Shown here piece by piece: positions 1-9,200 of a stretch of DNA of 64,000 nt (positions are counted from its first letter, which is position 1; each line of letters begins with the position of its first letter). Both the position numbers and the translations under genes were made by a program. Source of the stretch: Terriglobia bacterium (GTDB taxonomy: Bacteria; Acidobacteriota; Polarisedimenticolia; Polarisedimenticolales; JAIQFR01); the NCBI GenBank assembly GCA_020073205.1, contig JAIQFR010000004.1:26648-90647 (forward strand), read 5' to 3'. The notes beneath the pieces were generated by a model. That model was not told the DNA's origin. It worked only from the letters and a program-made list of their open reading frames with translations, and searched no databases.

Positions 1-2668
1 AGAAGTTCGGGTTGATCGTGCCCGTGTAGACCCCGGAGGTGAAATCCGCGGTCGGAAACACGGTCCACGATCCCGCCCCGGCGATCAGGTACTCCAGCGT
101 GGCGCCGTCGAAGCAATCGGTCCTCGAGCCGTCGAAGGCGTACGTGTGGAAGAAGGTGAGGGTCGTGCCCGTCCCTACCCCGAACGCGGGGCTCACCAGC
201 ACCTTCTCGGATCGCGTCGCCACGTCGGCCGCGTACCAGGAGTGCGACCCGTCGTGCTTCTGGGAGGTGCTCCAGGCCCAGTTCGTTGAACCGTTGAAGA
301 TGAAGTGAGTCCAGCCCGGCTGGTCGAAGCCGCCGCCGGACTGCGGACCTTCGAACATATCCGTCCAGCTGGTCACCGAGAACGGTCCCGTCGGCCAGTC
401 GTTCTTCTGCGTCGTGTTGGTATCCTCGGCACCGTTGACGCTCTCCACCGCGCGGACGACGTAGTAGTAGGTCGTGCCGCTCGCGATGTCGATCGCGTCG
501 GCGTAGGTCGTGCCGGAGACGCCCGTGGCGATCCGATTCGCGGGAGCGGGCACGAAGCCTTGCGTCGTGCTCCGGTAGACGTTGTAGGTCGCGCTCCCGG
601 AGCAGACCGAGGTCGCCGGGCTCCAGCTCAGGTTCAGCGTGCAAGTGGTGTTCCCGGGGTTGTCCACGGTCGCGAGGCCCGTGAAGGACGGCGCCAGGAG
701 GCACTGCCCCGTCGCTTGCGCGCTGGCTTCGCTCTGGACCGCCGACGTGCACGGGCCGCCGTCGTTCGACCGCACCAGGTAGTAGTACCAGCTGCCTCCG
801 CTCACCGTGTCGTCGTGGTACGTGTACGAGGGGCCATCCGCGACGCCGGGGCTCGAATCGGGCACGGTGGCAATGAGGGCGTACGGGCCTCCGGAGACGG
901 TGGAGCGGTACACCAGGTACTGGGTGATGGTGGCGGTGTCCGAGTCGGTGAAGCTCACGTCGATCCGATTGTCCTGCGGGGCAGTGACCGACACCGCCGG
1001 GGCCGCTGGTGTCGCGAGGCATCCGCACCCGTCGAACCTCATGGCCGCCACCCGGGTGGCGCCCGAGCCGCCGTATTCCGTGGTGAACCAGAAGGTGCAG
1101 TCATCCACCGGGTCCACGGCCATCGCCGCGTAATCTCCCCAGCGATTGTTGTTCGTCTTGGACGTGGTGGCGTCCTGGATCGCGAACTCCCCCTGCGGCA
1201 TGGTGCCGAGCGGGTCGGTCGACAGCCGCCCCTTGTAATAGATGGAGGGGTAGTAGGGAGCCGTCCCCCCGGTCCGGGTGTAGCCGATCGCGATGTCGCC
1301 CGAGCCGTCCATCGCGATCGAGCCCATGGAGCGGTGAACGCCGGGCTCGCCTCCGATGACACCTTCCTGGTACAGGCCCCACGCGCCGGACCCGGTCTTC
1401 CGGACCTCGAACCAGCGCACGGCCGAATGGTCGGTCCCGTCCACGTCCTCCGGGAAATTGCCGACCAGCGTCTGGCGGCCCAGGAAGTTCCGGTACTGGA
1501 GGGGGAAGTGGAGGGGCTCGCGGATCGGGTCGATCTTCTGACTGGTGCCCGGCTGGGGCATGCAATCCCAGACGCCCCCCATGCCGCACAGGGTCATGTC
1601 GTAGTCGCTGATGTGGATGGCCGGGAGCGGGGTGAGCGTCGAGTTCGACGGGGTGCCCCAATCCACCGAAAGCGCCCACATCTCCAGCAGGTCGTACGAC
1701 GGCGTGTTGGCCCCGGTCTGGGCCTCGTCGTCGCGGGGGCGCATGAAGATCGCGGGCTCGCCGTCCGGAGGAGGATTGCTCCCCTGGACGGTGGACGGGA
1801 GGACGATCTGGAATCCGGAATTCGGCAGGTTCGCGACGGAGAACTTCTGGAAGGTCGCGGGCTGCCCCGCGAGCATCTTGGCCCGGTCGAAGGCGAAGAT
1901 ATCCCGGGAACCCGATCCCGCGTTCGCCCCCATGAGATACGATCCGCCGTTCCCGTTCTGGGGCCAGACCCCGTACTTGGGGTAGTCCGTGAGGCCGGAC
2001 TCGACCGGGAACGAGTAGGCGTACCAGGTCCCCGTCGGGTCACCCGACGTCGACATGTAGACGCAAACGTTGCCGGTGCTGCTGGGCAGCTCCGTGATGA
2101 GCCAGCGATCGGCCATCCGATCGTAGAGGACGACCGGGTCGCAGAATCCGTTCCGGCACGGCGAGGCGGTGGTCAGCGACTGCATGGTGAACGTCTTCAA
2201 GATGGCGCCCGTGGCCTTGTCCAGCACCCTGACCGTGGAGACGTTCTGGTTGACCGACTGGACGAAGTGGCTGAGGCCCACGTCGCCGTTGGTGTCGGGC
2301 GGCGACGCCGAGGAGGTCTGCCCCGCGTAGTTGTGGACGAGCGCGTCAAAGCCGTCCGCGTGCAACCCTCCCTCGAGCCGGTTCAGTTCGAGCAGCGGGT
2401 CCACCCTGGGCTCGATCGGGTAGGGGAACGGGATGAAGCCGTAGTCGTCGCGCCGCTTCATCTCCAGGCCGAACAGGCTCGGGTCGGGCTTCCAGTCGGG
2501 CAGGTCTCTCACCGCCGGGGTGAGCGTGGGAATCACCGGCTCGCTCACGTACACCGCCTTGCTCGGCGGTTCCGTCTTCTCCTGCTCCTGCGCTTGCGCC
2601 ATCGCCAACCCCTGCGCGAGAGCCAGGAGAAGACCACCCACGGTCAACACCCTCGTCGTTCGGTTCAT
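1..2668 (-). CDS. Exported FN3/jelly-roll-type surface protein, 3' end missing (partial)
   Basis: The reading frame is open from an ATG at 2666-2668 to the left window edge (889 codons), so the C-terminus is missing. A GAGG lies about 10 nt upstream of the ATG. Residues 1-26 form a Sec signal peptide (MNRTTRVLTVGGLLLALAQG, cut near AMAQAQ). The middle (about 130-550) reads like a WD/YVTN-like repeat region with aromatic 'DWGT', 'RWGDYAAMAVDP' type segments. Two FN3-like segments follow at about 553-650 and 660-760 (TYYYVVRAVES). The visible end (about 770 on) looks like a MAM/jelly-roll adhesion domain (HSWYAADVATRSEKVLVSPAF minus the last residues). I infer an extracellular or surface-attached binding protein; no catalytic motif is visible. 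Large plus-strand frames over this interval are GC-rich shadows. It stands alone, with the S24-like regulator upstream in the same orientation. Confidence 0.85.
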   Translation of the reverse strand, partial: MNRTTRVLTVGGLLLALAQGLAMAQAQEQEKTEPPSKAVYVSEPVIPTLTPAVRDLPDWKPDPSLFGLEMKRRDDYGFIPFPYPIEPRVDPLLELNRLEGGLHADGFDALVHNYAGQTSSASPPDTNGDVGLSHFVQSVNQNVSTVRVLDKATGAILKTFTMQSLTTASPCRNGFCDPVVLYDRMADRWLITELPSSTGNVCVYMSTSGDPTGTWYAYSFPVESGLTDYPKYGVWPQNGNGGSYLMGANAGSGSRDIFAFDRAKMLAGQPATFQKFSVANLPNSGFQIVLPSTVQGSNPPPDGEPAIFMRPRDDEAQTGANTPSYDLLEMWALSVDWGTPSNSTLTPLPAIHISDYDMTLCGMGGVWDCMPQPGTSQKIDPIREPLHFPLQYRNFLGRQTLVGNFPEDVDGTDHSAVRWFEVRKTGSGAWGLYQEGVIGGEPGVHRSMGSIAMDGSGDIAIGYTRTGGTAPYYPSIYYKGRLSTDPLGTMPQGEFAIQDATTSKTNNNRWGDYAAMAVDPVDDCTFWFTTEYGGSGATRVAAMRFDGCGCLATPAAPAVSVTAPQDNRIDVSFTDSDTATITQYLVYRSTVSGGPYALIATVPDSSPGVADGPSYTYHDDTVSGGSWYYYLVRSNDGGPCTSAVQSEASAQATGQCLLAPSFTGLATVDNPGNTTCTLNLSWSPATSVCSGSATYNVYRSTTQGFVPAPANRIATGVSGTTYADAIDIASGTTYYYVVRAVESVNGAEDTNTTQKNDWPTGPFSVTSWTDMFEGPQSGGGFDQPGWTHFIFNGSTNWAWSTSQKHDGSHSWYAADVATRSEKVLVSPAFGVGTGTTLTFFHTYAFDGSRTDCFDGATLEYLIAGAGSWTVFPTADFTSGVYTGTINPNF

Positions 2669-2791
2669 CTAAGAAACCTCACTTATAGAAATTCAAAGAT
2701 TCAGTCCATGCTCGCGCAGCTTATATATACGCTGAGGCCTCTCCCCTGCCACCCGCCAATCTTCGCAGGAGCCGGGATCCCCGCCCCCCCG

Positions 2792-3733
2792 TCAGCTTCC
2801 ACCACGGATGGTCACCGCGAGGGACCCCGCGACGAGGCGCTCCCACGGCTCTCCTGGCGGGAGGTCCACCACCTCGACGTCGCTGCGGCCCTCGGACGGG
2901 AGCAGGAGGAGCGAGTCCCGCTTGGCAAGAACGCGGCTCAGGATGACTCGCTCCCGGAACCGCACGGCGTGGACATGCTCGGCCGCCAGCTCCTTTGGGC
3001 GCGAGTCGAGAACGACCCAATCTCCCGGCTGGAACAGGTCGCGCACCCGCGCTATCGCTTCGTATCTCGGGCGATAGGCGAAGGGGCGAACGGGAGGCTC
3101 ACCGAAGATGAGGGGGTCCAGCCGGAGGACCGCCACGACGAGATTGGGCGGGATCTGGTCGTCACCTGGATCGGCGCACTCGCGGAGGACCGGCACCTCT
3201 ACGAGGGCCGGCCCAGCCTCGGAAACGGGATTCGTCGAAAGACTCAGCACCGCCTCGGCCCCCACCAAGAGAGGCGGGATGTGCCTGGCCTCTTGCGTGA
3301 ACGGCATCTCCATCGCGTACGCTGGTCTCTCGGATTCGGCGGCCGGACCCGGCGATAGGTGCGCCACGGCGTCGAGATCCTCGCCGCTGCTGAGCCGACG
3401 CCTCAGCGCCGGACTGCTGGCGTACTGTCTCGCCCTGTGGAGGCGAGCCCACGCGCCCTCGAGGTCCCCGATCCGGCCGGACTGAACCCAGGCGCGGTAG
3501 AGCTCGATGCCGTCTCCGAGCGCGACCGCGATCGCCTCCGCGACCTCCTCGGTCGGTACCTTGACGCCATTCTCGATCAACGAGATGTACGACGGCGACA
3601 CCCGGGCTCGGTCGGCGAGGTCTTGGCCGGTCATGCCGAGGGCCCGCCGCCGTCTTGCGATTCGGATGTGAATCGGAAGGCTGCTGTCTGGAGAGAATCG
3701 CTTTCGAGGAATCCTCGGCTTTTTGGAATCCAT
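2792..3733 (-). CDS. XRE-family HTH regulator with C-terminal S24/LexA-like domain
   Basis: 313 aa. Residues about 20-75 form a classic XRE/Cro HTH (RIARRRRALGMTGQDLADRA, then SPSYISLIENGVKVPT). The C-terminal half holds a short stretch, FQPGDWVVLDSRP, that resembles the S24 peptidase/signal-receptor fold of phage repressors and HipB/ImmR-like proteins. I do not see a convincing Ser-Lys catalytic dyad, so self-cleavage is not supported. The ATG at 3731-3733 faces an AT-rich spacer containing several palindromes (3758-3911), which suits an autoregulated gene. The kinase-FHA operon starts on the opposite side and could be a target; that link is inference only. Confidence 0.8.
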   Translation of the reverse strand: MDSKKPRIPRKRFSPDSSLPIHIRIARRRRALGMTGQDLADRARVSPSYISLIENGVKVPTEEVAEAIAVALGDGIELYRAWVQSGRIGDLEGAWARLHRARQYASSPALRRRLSSGEDLDAVAHLSPGPAAESERPAYAMEMPFTQEARHIPPLLVGAEAVLSLSTNPVSEAGPALVEVPVLRECADPGDDQIPPNLVVAVLRLDPLIFGEPPVRPFAYRPRYEAIARVRDLFQPGDWVVLDSRPKELAAEHVHAVRFRERVILSRVLAKRDSLLLLPSEGRSDVEVVDLPPGEPWERLVAGSLAVTIRGGS

Positions 3734-4140
3734 GGCCGCATCTTAGCACTTGTCGCGCTTTCTTGACCGGTAAAGAAAGTCCTGCGCCGAGCCTACAATG
3801 TGTTTACCATGAATTGAATTCTGTCCTTCCAACCGTCGTGGTCAAACTCCCATACAATTTGTTTTTCTAACTTGGTTAGGTCTTTTCAGTATATTTACTA
3901 ATTAGTAAATAATCCGCTGCCCTAACCGGAAAATCGGAGTGCGAGGAGGCCGCCATGGATTTCCTTCGCGAGACGATTCGCTCGTTCACCCCTAAACCGG
4001 CAGCCACTCATTGGTCCGACGGCTCCGGGACAGGTGAGGTTGCGCGACGGCTGACCCAAATGGGTGGCGGCTCCGTTGCGCCTTGACCGACGATTCCGAG
4101 AGCCTAGATTTCCTCTCGGGATTCGTCCCGAGAGGTCAGG
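3734..4140. promoter_or_regulatory. AT-rich divergent intergenic region with three dyads (candidate operators)
   Basis: This 407-nt spacer separates the divergently read regulator and kinase genes. It is visibly richer in A+T than the flanking genes, especially 3780-3920. It holds three inverted repeats: CTTTCTT/AAGAAAG at 3758-3764 and 3773-3779; CTAAC-TTG-GTTAG at 3867-3879; and a perfect 20-bp palindrome, TATTTACTAATTAGTAAATA, at 3892-3911. The first sits 25-46 nt upstream of the regulator ATG. I infer operator and promoter functions, but no promoter hexamers with good spacing stood out. The rest of the spacer holds no convincing ORF. Confidence 0.5.
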
Positions 4141-5838
4141 GTGTCCGCGAACGTCACCGAGGCCGCTTCGGCCAGAGCCGATCCGGAGGTCGCCGCCCAC
4201 CCCGCAATCGGTCGCTTCTCCCTTCTGGAGAAGATCGGCGCGGGGAGCATGGGCGAGGTTTGGAAGGCCAACGATCCTCGAATCGGCCGGACGGTGGCGG
4301 TCAAGCTACTCCGGGTCCCCGACGGCCTCGATCCCGCGAGGCGCGAGGAATGGGAACGGCGATTCCTCCTCGAGGCGCGCGCCGCCGGGAGGCTCGCGCA
4401 CCCCGGCATCGTCGCAGTTCACGACGTCGGCCAGGCGAACGACGGCCGTCCCTTCATCGTCATGGAATACATCGAGGGGCGCAGCCTCGACGCGTACCTG
4501 AAGCGAGGGGTCCGCCCCGACCCGGCCAGGGTGCTCGACTGGGCCGCGCAGGTCGCCGACGCGCTCGACCACGCGCACCGCCAGGGGATCGTTCACCGCG
4601 ACGTCAAGCCGGCGAACATCCTGATGGACGGCGCCGGCCGGGTTCGGCTCGCTGACTTCGGCATCGCCCGGCTCGGAGACTCGGACCTCACCCGGGAGGG
4701 CGCCTTTCTCGGATCCCCGGCGTACGCCGCCCCCGAGCAGATCCGCGGCGGCGCCGTGGACGGGAGGGCGGATCTATTCTCCCTCGGCGCCGTCACGTAC
4801 GCGCTCCTGACGGGGGCCCGCCCCTTCGACGGAGCGGACCTCCCCTCCATCGCCTACGCGATCTGCCACGTCGAGCCGACGCCGCCCCGCCGCCTGCGCC
4901 CCGAGCTGACCGCGGCCATGCAAGCCGTGGTCATGAAAGCCCTGTCCAAGGACCCGGCGCACCGCCATCGGTGGGGACAGGAGATGGCGGAGGATCTCCG
5001 TGCCGCCGCGGCGTCGGCCACGGCGCCCGCCAAGAACGGCGGCCGGCTCGAGAAGACCGTCGTGGAGCGGACGGCCGTGGATCGGGCGGCCAGGCCCGCG
5101 GAGGGGACCGCTCCGGATTCAGCGGTTGCGATCGAGCATCGGGCGGCGGCATGGGGCTCCGCCGCCGCGGTGGGGGTCGTACGCGCCGCGGCCGCGATCG
5201 CCGGCGGCTCGAAGCGGGCCGGCACCCGCGCCGCCGCGTGGTCGGCGGTCTGGGCACCTCGGATCGCGGAGGCAGCGAGGCGCGCGGTGGTAGCGTCCGC
5301 CGCTTCGTGCCGGGAGGCGAACTCGCCTCGGCTCCTCGCGGCCGCCGGGCTCCTGCTCGCCGTGGGAGCCTTGGGCGGCGCCATCTGGTTTCGGTCATCG
5401 GGCCGGACCCCCGACGTGGAAGCCGCCCCGAGCGCTGCGGCTCGCGTGCGCTCGTTCATCCACGAGTCCGTGCTGCGGGAGAACATCGGCATGCGCGTCG
5501 AGCACGGCCTCGGGGACGGGCGCCTGACGGTCTGGTCCGACGGCAGCGAGGTCAAGAGCCGGGCCCTTTCCGCGCGCAAGAAGAAGGTCGCCATCGCGGG
5601 AAGGAGCCTGATGTCGTACGGACGGGAGACGGACGAGGACTCGCTCAGGCTGCCTCCCGGCCCGCACGAGCTCTCGGTCCGCGTCACGAGCGGCGACGGG
5701 AGGCTCGATCTCGTCCGGAGGCTCTCCGTGGAAGTCGCCGCCGGGGAGCGCTACGCGCTGGACGTGTCGGTGCGGTCGTGGCCGCGGCCCAAGCTCGACC
5801 TGGAGTGGCGCCGCGCCGTGCAGAAGGAGGCATCGTGA
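4141..5838 (+). CDS. Membrane-anchored Hanks-type Ser/Thr protein kinase (PknB-like)
   Basis: 565 aa, GTG start preceded by GAGAGG. The cytoplasmic kinase domain (about 25-290) has all the key motifs: glycine loop GAGSMGEVWKA (about 33-43), VAVK lysine (about 54), catalytic loop HRDVKPANIL (about 152-161), DFG metal-binding motif (about 174-176) and APEQ of the activation segment (about 198). An Ala-rich linker is followed by one TM segment (LLAAAGLLLAVGALGGAIWF, about 399-418) and a 145-residue extracytoplasmic tail with no PASTA repeats. The gene overlaps the following FHA gene by 4 nt (GTGA), so the two are translationally coupled, and the FHA protein is the likely phosphothreonine-binding partner. 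Substrates cannot be read from the sequence. Confidence 0.92.
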   Translation: MSANVTEAASARADPEVAAHPAIGRFSLLEKIGAGSMGEVWKANDPRIGRTVAVKLLRVPDGLDPARREEWERRFLLEARAAGRLAHPGIVAVHDVGQANDGRPFIVMEYIEGRSLDAYLKRGVRPDPARVLDWAAQVADALDHAHRQGIVHRDVKPANILMDGAGRVRLADFGIARLGDSDLTREGAFLGSPAYAAPEQIRGGAVDGRADLFSLGAVTYALLTGARPFDGADLPSIAYAICHVEPTPPRRLRPELTAAMQAVVMKALSKDPAHRHRWGQEMAEDLRAAAASATAPAKNGGRLEKTVVERTAVDRAARPAEGTAPDSAVAIEHRAAAWGSAAAVGVVRAAAAIAGGSKRAGTRAAAWSAVWAPRIAEAARRAVVASAASCREANSPRLLAAAGLLLAVGALGGAIWFRSSGRTPDVEAAPSAAARVRSFIHESVLRENIGMRVEHGLGDGRLTVWSDGSEVKSRALSARKKKVAIAGRSLMSYGRETDEDSLRLPPGPHELSVRVTSGDGRLDLVRRLSVEVAAGERYALDVSVRSWPRPKLDLEWRRAVQKEAS

Positions 5839-6245
5839 GCCAGAAGGAAGATCCCCTCGACGGGACGGAGCTCGACCCGCGGCTCCACGCACCGCGCCTC
5901 AAGGCCGGGATCGTGCCGGGCGACACGCGGATCTACTTCCGCGTCGTCGAGGGCCCCGACGTGGGCAGGGTGTTCGACGTGTCGAAGGGCGGCTGCTACG
6001 TCGTCGGCCGTGGCAAGGCCGACCTGGTCCTGTCCGACCCCAAGGTCTCCTCTCGCCACGCGGAGATCAAGATGTTCGGCCCGGAGCACTTCTACCTCGT
6101 GGACCTCGCCAGCACGAACGGGACGTTCCTGAACGGTGTCCGCGTCGACCGCCGCAAGTTCGACCACGAGGACGAGATCCGCGTCGGGGACAGCCTCCTC
6201 AAGGTGTCGATCCTGGACGGGACGGTGCCGGTGTCGGGGAGCTGA
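5835..6245 (+). CDS. FHA-domain phosphopeptide-binding protein
   Basis: 136 aa. I chose the GTG at 5835, which overlaps the kinase stop codon and has AGGAGG 4-5 nt upstream; the same frame extends far into the kinase gene but that part is a shadow. The FHA fold covers most of the protein: GRGKADLVLSDPKVSSRHAE (about residues 58-77) contains the conserved GR and SxxH residues, and LASTNGTFLNG (about 91-101) contains the conserved NG. FHA domains bind phosphothreonine, so this is probably the reader or substrate of the kinase encoded just upstream. No other domain is present. Confidence 0.92.
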   Translation: MSQKEDPLDGTELDPRLHAPRLKAGIVPGDTRIYFRVVEGPDVGRVFDVSKGGCYVVGRGKADLVLSDPKVSSRHAEIKMFGPEHFYLVDLASTNGTFLNGVRVDRRKFDHEDEIRVGDSLLKVSILDGTVPVSGS

Positions 6246-6269
6246 GCGGAATCTCGCCCCGGCGCTCAG
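6242..6269. terminator. Short inverted repeat between convergent genes (possible terminator)
   Basis: CTGAGCG (6242-6248) and CGCTCAG (6263-6269) can pair across a 14-nt loop, exactly at the junction of the convergent FHA and dehydratase-activase genes. There is no T-tract, so termination is only a suggestion from position. Confidence 0.3.
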
Positions 6270-9200
6270 TTGCTCCTCGCCGCGTGCTCGAGCACCTGCT
6301 GGATGTGGACGTCCACCTGTCTCACGAACGACGGCGGGACCGGGTAGCCGTCGCTCTCGTAGGTCAGGATCGGCATGCCTCCCTTCAGGCTGAGCGGCCT
6401 CAGGATGGCCTCCGAGATCCGGTAAGGAAGGCAGTTGAACGGACCGACGACGATGATCCCGTCGTAACCTTCGCCCTCGGCCTCGAGGCCTTTCCCCACC
6501 GTCGGGATGGCCTCGCCATAGATCCTCGGGGAGACGTGCTCGGACGCACTCTCGAACAGCGTCGAGACGTCGTTCGCCCCGGCCACGAGGAGCCCGCTCC
6601 GGCGGAAGAGCCCGCGGTAGTAGTCCTCGATCCGTCTCGCCAGACGATAGGCGAGCCAGTCCCTGAGGTACCGCTTCCCGTCGGCCTTTAAGATCCTCGT
6701 GCAGGCCTTGGCCATCGCCAGGCTGCCCGGCTTCATCCCCCACCCCTGCGCCGCTCCCGCCACGCCCTGATAGGTGCCGTAGAAGACCAGGTCGCTCAGG
6801 TCGACCGGCTTGAGGATGATGCCTCGCTTCGCGTAGAGCTCGTGGACGCCTTCCATGAACAACGGGCTGAAGCGGGTGAAGAAGTCGCCGGTCACCACGA
6901 CCCGCGGACAGGCGAGGGGATCCCCCGAGCGCGGCAGCGCCGCCAGCCCATCGACGAACGCGGGCAGCCCGGCGTGGAACTTCTCGAGAGACTCGGCCCC
7001 GTTGACGAGCCGCAACCACTCCCCCCGGAGCCGAGCGACGCTGCCGGGCGCCCCGACGACCGCCAGGACCTGCTCGATCTCCACGAGGATGTCCGCCGCC
7101 AGGATCGCCGCCGACAGATGCCGTGCCAGAGCCGCCTCGGCGAGCCCGAGGAAGCCGTTGTCCCGCCCTGGATTGAGGAGGAAGAGGTCCGGCAGCCGCT
7201 GCTCCGCGATGAACCGCTCGAAGTACCCCATGTAGCAGTCCACGACGCAAGGCGCGCCGCCGCGCAGCATGTAGAAGCCCGCGATCTCCCCCGGCCGGCG
7301 CCCCTCGTGGACCCGAAGGAGCTGGCCGATGCAGATGGGAAGGGGGAGGCACTCGCGGCCCGACGTGTGCTGGAGGCCCCGGTCGAGCTGGCCGCGGTCC
7401 AGCGGCATGATCTCCCCCGCGTTGAGGCCGAGCCAGCGAGCGGCCGCGCCGATGGCCTCGCCGTGGTACCGGGAGAAGTTGGGGAAGTACAGCTTGACCC
7501 GCGGGTCGGTGAGCGGAACGATCTCGCCGTTCGACCTGACGATCCGCCCGTTCGACGCGAGCCGGCACGGGGTGAAGGGCCGTGAGCGGGTGGCCTGCGA
7601 CTCGCGGTAGTTCCGGACGATGTCGAGGAACGCCTCGAGGCGGGTCTGGACCCCGGCATCGGCGGTGTGGGCGTCGATCTCGACGATCAGGTGCGGCTTC
7701 GAGCCCAGCTCGGACGCGAGCATCGAGTGGGTGAACGCGTCGATGGTGCAGCTGTAGTTGCCCACGCAGACGAGGAAGACGTTGGGATTCCGCTTGGCCA
7801 GCGCCACCGCGTTCATGATCTGGTTGGCGAAGTGCCACGCGGTCGGCCCGTCGCCGACCGGCGCGAGGCAATCCGCGGGGATCACCCTCACGCCCATGCT
7901 GGAGAGCTTCTTTCCCACCGACTGCGAGGCCGCCGCCGAGAAGGCGTTGTAGCTGTGCCCCGCGAGCAGGATCGCCGGCCCCCCCTCGGCCACCGCTTCG
8001 TCGAGCGCCCGTCGCCCCAGCTCGTTCAGCGCGCGCTCCACCTCCGTCTGGGCGCGCACCGCCGCCGCCCAGGCTCGCTCGGCCGCCTCGCGGGGGAACC
8101 CGAGATCGCGCACGGCCGACTCCACGAGCGCCGAGCTGGACCGGTAGCCGCCGGCGAAATCCAACACCGGTGAGAGGAAGCGCGTGTCGGGAAACGCCTT
8201 GGCCAGGAAGTAGGGGCCGGCCTGGGTGATCGGGCACAGGAAGGAGTCCCTGCAGGGGCCGGTCTGGGGCATGCGCACCACGTGCGGGAGGAAGACCAGG
8301 CCCACCCCCCGGCGCGCGAGGTCGAGCACCGCGCCGTGCGCGATCTGCGCGGGAAAGCAGAAGCCGGAATAAGACTTCAGCTCTCCGCGCCGATCCACGT
8401 CGGACAGCACGACCTCCATGCCCAGGGCGGCGAAGAACGTCGAGTACAGCGGGAAGAGCGAGTGCGTCGTCAACGCCCTCGGAATGCCGATGCGGTTCCC
8501 CCGCTCCACCGTCCCGCCTAGGGAGCGGCCGAACAGCAAATCGGCTCTCGCTTCGACCAGGTCGGGTGCAGCGGCGGTTCGAGCCTCCCTCTTCCACACG
8601 CTCTCGAACAGGCTGCAGCGGCCGCCGAACGGGAATCGCCGGCCGGCCACCTCGAAACGGTCGATGCCGCAGTACAGCTTGCAGGCTCGGCAGGTGAACC
8701 GGCCGGCGAGCTTCATCTCCGGCGCGGCCAGTGCCAGGAGGTCGGTCGCGTCGCCGAGCGAGCCGCCGGCGCGCTCGAGGGCCAGTAGCCCGACGCCGAG
8801 CGCTCCGAGCAGCTCCGGGGCGGGCGGGACCACCACCTGGCGGTCGACGATCTGGGCGAAGGCGTGCCCGACGGCGCGGTTCAGGGCGACCCCGCCTTGC
8901 AGGAACACCTTCTTGCCCACGGGGCGCGGCCCCTTGACCCTGTTGAGATAGTTGTCGGCGATCGCGTAGACCAGGCCGGCGACGACGCTCTCGCGCGAGT
9001 GGCCCTGCTGCTGCGCGGCGCGGATGTCGGAGTTGATGAACGCCGCGCAGGTTCCCTTGAATCGCGCGGGGAGCGGGGCGCCGAGCGCCACGCCGGCGAT
9101 CTCGGAGACCGGGATGCCGAGATCGCCCTGGGCGCTCTCCTCCAGGAAGGAGCCGGTGCCCGCCGAGCAGGCGTCGTTCATGGCGTAGTCGACGGGAACG

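Noticed and set aside
305-3358. 1017-codon plus-strand open frame
   Set aside because: Antisense shadow of the exported FN3 gene and regulator; Arg/Gly/His-rich with no domain.
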